Shown here one piece after another: positions 61,628 through 64,000 of a DNA stretch of 64,000 nucleotides; the first letter of the stretch is position 1; the number at the start of each line of letters is the position of its first letter. Source of the DNA: Halopiger xanaduensis SH-6 (GTDB taxonomy: Archaea > Halobacteriota > Halobacteria > Halobacteriales > Natrialbaceae); contig NC_015666.1 in assembly GCF_000217715.1 (NCBI RefSeq), positions 3,604,010 to 3,668,009 of the forward strand. The letters are read 5' to 3'. The notes beneath the pieces were generated by a model, which was given only the letters and a program-made list of their open reading frames with translations, did not search any database and had not been told where the DNA came from. Both the position numbers and the translations under genes were made by a program.

Positions 61628-62860
61628 GTGTTCGAACACGTCGAGACGGTTCAGACGTCGCTCGAGGCGATCACCTCGACCGAGGGGCGGTTCGCGGTCA
61701 GCACTGGGATAATCGCGCTCGCCCTCGTGATCGGGTTCGTCGTCGCGCCGATCGCCGTCCGCCGGACGGTGGAGTACGTCGGCCGGCGGCTCCGCGAGAG
61801 CGAAGCCGGCAGCGTCCTCGAGGCGATCGACGAACTGACCGACGTCCCGTTCCCGATGCGGGCGGTGATCCGATCGCTGCAGGCCGTCGTTCTCGGGACG
61901 ACCGGACTGCTCCTGCTGATCGTCTGGGGGTACGCGGACCTCGCGGCGGACGCGCTCGCGGCGGTCGAGCGCGCGGGTCCGTACGTCGTCCGTCTCGTGT
62001 TGACCGTCGGCCTGCTGGCCGGCGCGATCGTCGGCACCCGGTACCTCGAGCAGCGACTGGACGAGTGGCTCGCGGACGCGACCTACGTGACGGCCCACCA
62101 GGAGGGCGTCGTCTTCCGCGTGCTGCAGGTGACGATCTTCCTGGCGGCCGGATTGGCCGCGCTCTCGCTGTGGCCGATCGACCTCGGCGGCCTGCTGGTC
62201 GGTGCCGGCTTCCTCGGCATCGTCGTCGGGATGGCCGCCCGCCAGACGCTCGGCTCGCTGATCGCCGGCTTCGTGCTGATGTTCGCCCGACCGTTCGAGA
62301 TCGGCGACTGGGTCGAGATCGGCGACAAGGAGGGAACGGTCGTCGACATCACGATCATCAACACGCGCCTGCGGAGCTTCGACGGGGAGATCATCGTCCT
62401 GCCGAACGACCACGTCTCGAGCAGCACCGTCGTCAACCGGAGCAAACGAAACCGGCTGCGCCTGCGCCTCGAGGTCGGCGTCGACTACGAGACCGACCTC
62501 GAGCGGGCCGAGGACGTCGCCCTCGAGGCGATCGAAGGGGTCGACGACGTGGCGCCGGGGCCCAAGCCGCAGATCGTGCCGACCGCGTTCGGCGACTCGG
62601 CGATCGCGCTCGAGTGTCGGTTCTGGATCCGCCAGCCGAACGCGCACAAGAAGTGGACGACGCTGCGATCGGTGGTCCACGAACTCAAAACGGCGTTCGA
62701 TCGCGAGGACATCGGCATCCCGTACCCGCAGCGGGAACTCAGCGCGCGGCCGGAGGGCGGGTTCCGGATTCCCGACGCTGCCGGGCCGGAGCAGCGCACT
62801 GCGACGGCAGCCGGCGGCGCGGGCGATGAACTGCGATACTCCGAGTCCGAGCGCGAATAA
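61628..62860 (+). CDS. MscS-family mechanosensitive channel
   Basis: A 410-residue protein with a GTG start. Four or five helices precede the MscS core: the pore helix GAGFLGIVVGMAARQTLGSL, then the beta domain PFEIGDWVEIGDKEGTVVDI and the C-terminal alpha/beta domain with DYETDLERAEDVALEAIEG. It releases solutes on osmotic downshift, a key need for halophiles. Divergent from the HTH_10 regulator. Confidence 0.9.
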   Translation: MFEHVETVQTSLEAITSTEGRFAVSTGIIALALVIGFVVAPIAVRRTVEYVGRRLRESEAGSVLEAIDELTDVPFPMRAVIRSLQAVVLGTTGLLLLIVWGYADLAADALAAVERAGPYVVRLVLTVGLLAGAIVGTRYLEQRLDEWLADATYVTAHQEGVVFRVLQVTIFLAAGLAALSLWPIDLGGLLVGAGFLGIVVGMAARQTLGSLIAGFVLMFARPFEIGDWVEIGDKEGTVVDITIINTRLRSFDGEIIVLPNDHVSSSTVVNRSKRNRLRLRLEVGVDYETDLERAEDVALEAIEGVDDVAPGPKPQIVPTAFGDSAIALECRFWIRQPNAHKKWTTLRSVVHELKTAFDREDIGIPYPQRELSARPEGGFRIPDAAGPEQRTATAAGGAGDELRYSESERE

Positions 62861-62942
62861 CTCGCATCACGTCCCAAACGCCGTGGCTCGCGCGATTGCG
62901 AATCACGGGTAAAATCGAACCGCACTCGAGCGTCGAACCGGC

Positions 62943-63812
62943 CTACTCCTGCTCGCGTTCCGTCGTTCCCATCGTAATCTCGCCGTCGGCCCGGATCGTG
63001 CCGTCGACCTCGGCGCCGGGCTCGAGGGTGAGGTCCTGACAGGAGACGTCACCGAGGATACGGGCGTCTTCGTCGATGACGACGTCGCCGTCGCGCGTGG
63101 TGAGATCGCCGTGGATCCGCGTGCCCCGGCCGACCGAGACGTCGCCGCGGGCGCGGAGGCTGCCGAAGATGTTGCAGTCCGCGCCGACGTCGATGGTTTC
63201 CGCGCGGACGTTGCCGTGGAGCCGGCAGTCGTCGCCGATCGTCGCGGGCGTCGAGACCCGCCAGGCGTCGTCGCCGACCGTCGCGTTCCGGGGGATGACG
63301 AGCGGTTCGGCGTCGGGCTCCTCGTCCGCTTCCTCGTCCTCGTCGTCGACGAGTTCCGAGACGAGCTGCTGGGCGGTGTCTTCCTCGCCGATGAGCAGGA
63401 GGTGCTTGAGGTAGACGAACAGGAAGACGATCGTCGGCATCGGGTTCCGGATGACGATCCAGCCGTTGGCCTCGAACCCCTCTTCGATGTCGACGTCATC
63501 GCCGATGTCGAGGTCGCCGGCGACCTTCAGCTTGCCGGCGATGTGGACCCGTTCGCCGATGTAGGCGTCCTGACCGACCAGCACGTTCTCCGCGACGTCG
63601 CACCACATGTCGAGTCGGCAGTCGCCCTCGGCCTCGATGTCGCCGCCGAACTCGACGCTCTCGCCGGCGATGACGTTTCGGCCGCGCACGCCGAACTCGA
63701 TCGTCGACCGACTGCCGACGAGAACGTCGCCGTCGGTCTCGAGGGCGACTTCCTTCGCTTCGGTGCCGTCGGGGACGACGAGTTCGTCTAGCGGATCCGT
63801 GCTGAATGCCAC
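62943..63812 (-). CDS. bactofilin/polymer-forming cytoskeletal protein with membrane segment
   Basis: A 289-residue protein. Regular right-handed beta-helix turns with short hydrophobic repeats (for example IHGDLTTRDGDVVIDEDARI) are typical of bactofilins. A single hydrophobic helix occurs in the middle (PTIVFLFVYLKHLLLIG, about 127-143), so one half may sit on each side of or at the membrane. A GTG start is used; no ATG fits without a basic extension. It may form filaments or scaffolds at the cell surface. Confidence 0.75.
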   Translation of the reverse strand: MAFSTDPLDELVVPDGTEAKEVALETDGDVLVGSRSTIEFGVRGRNVIAGESVEFGGDIEAEGDCRLDMWCDVAENVLVGQDAYIGERVHIAGKLKVAGDLDIGDDVDIEEGFEANGWIVIRNPMPTIVFLFVYLKHLLLIGEEDTAQQLVSELVDDEDEEADEEPDAEPLVIPRNATVGDDAWRVSTPATIGDDCRLHGNVRAETIDVGADCNIFGSLRARGDVSVGRGTRIHGDLTTRDGDVVIDEDARILGDVSCQDLTLEPGAEVDGTIRADGEITMGTTEREQE

Positions 63813-64000
63813 ACTCGCATCCAATATGGCCCCCCAGTAATAAACTTCGCGCGTCGTCTGACGCGTGACGGACGGTACTATTCGGTGTTTTACAGCTTGT
63901 GTAGCCGACACCGTATATAGCGTGTATATGGTCACTACGGGTAGTTTGGACGACCCAAATCATAGCAGATATAAATCCATTATACATAGCAAGTCACCTC
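63813..64000. other. promoter region and window end
   Basis: AT-rich sequence upstream of the bactofilin-like gene with TATA-like runs (cgtatatagcg at about 63911, and further ones near 63970). No gene was recognised before the window ends. Confidence 0.4.

Overview
The window is chromosomal DNA of an extremely halophilic archaeon (class Halobacteria; a Natrinema/Haloterrigena-type member of Natrialbaceae is my best guess). Evidence: GC-rich host DNA, very acidic proteins, leaderless-type starts, Tat signal peptides, bacterio-opsin-activator (HTH_10) regulators, HalOD1 proteins, ribosomal protein S8e, a Cdc6/Orc1 protein, and a tRNA-Trp gene with a bulge-helix-bulge intron carrying box C/D elements.

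Layout. 1-8.3 kb: host genes (UbiA-type prenyltransferase, amphi-Trp protein, two GNAT acetyltransferases, YchF GTPase, DUF2267 protein, HTH_10 regulator, small zinc-finger proteins). About 8.3-28.5 kb: an integrated element that I read as a temperate pleolipovirus-like provirus ending beside tRNA-Trp. Its left arm (minus strand) holds a GTG-initiated tyrosine integrase overlapped by a PadR-type regulator, with a palindromic divergent promoter and a second winged-helix gene, then an Orc1/Cdc6 gene next to iteron-like repeats. An accessory block of membrane proteins, a PH-like protein, an RHH protein and an AbrB-like protein follows. The virion operon (14.4-19.7 kb, plus strand, mostly 4-bp overlaps) encodes a 4-TM VP3-like protein, a Tat-exported C-terminally anchored spike, two small membrane proteins, a PAP2-type phosphatase and a VP8-like ATPase. 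A visibly AT-richer cargo block (20.2-24.1 kb) carries a DNA methyltransferase fused to an Mrr-like nuclease domain and a STAS-like plus GHKL-ATPase pair. A tightly overlapping minus-strand replication operon (24.4-28.4 kb) holds a large winged-helix protein of probable Rep function, D12 adenine methylase, DUF488 and zinc-ribbon proteins. A compact array of perfect hairpins (24.20-24.31 kb) lies directly downstream of the Rep gene.

28.7-51.4 kb is host core: membrane protein, HalOD1 and PAS-HTH_10 regulators, acetamidase/formamidase, IMP dehydrogenase, CMP kinase, YcaO protein, Ca/Na exchanger, SPFH protein, Na/H antiporter, a TetR-MATE operon with a visible operator, an exosome-related RNA-binding protein, an MNT-HEPN toxin-antitoxin pair, archaeal CoaD, malic enzyme, a PQQ-propeller lipoprotein and S8e. 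51.5-60.6 kb is a phosphate module: an AbrB-PhoU regulator divergent from pstS-pstC-pstA-pstB, then a sensor histidine kinase and PhoU. The window ends with a short HalOD1 fragment, a third HTH_10 regulator, an MscS channel and a bactofilin-like protein.

Most likely to be new are the provirus-specific items: the PAP2 phosphatase inside the virion operon, the STAS/GHKL pair in an organism without sigma factors, the hairpin array, and a start codon placed in the loop of an 11-bp perfect stem. I found no convincing att repeat, so the element's ends are inferred from gene content and the tRNA gene.
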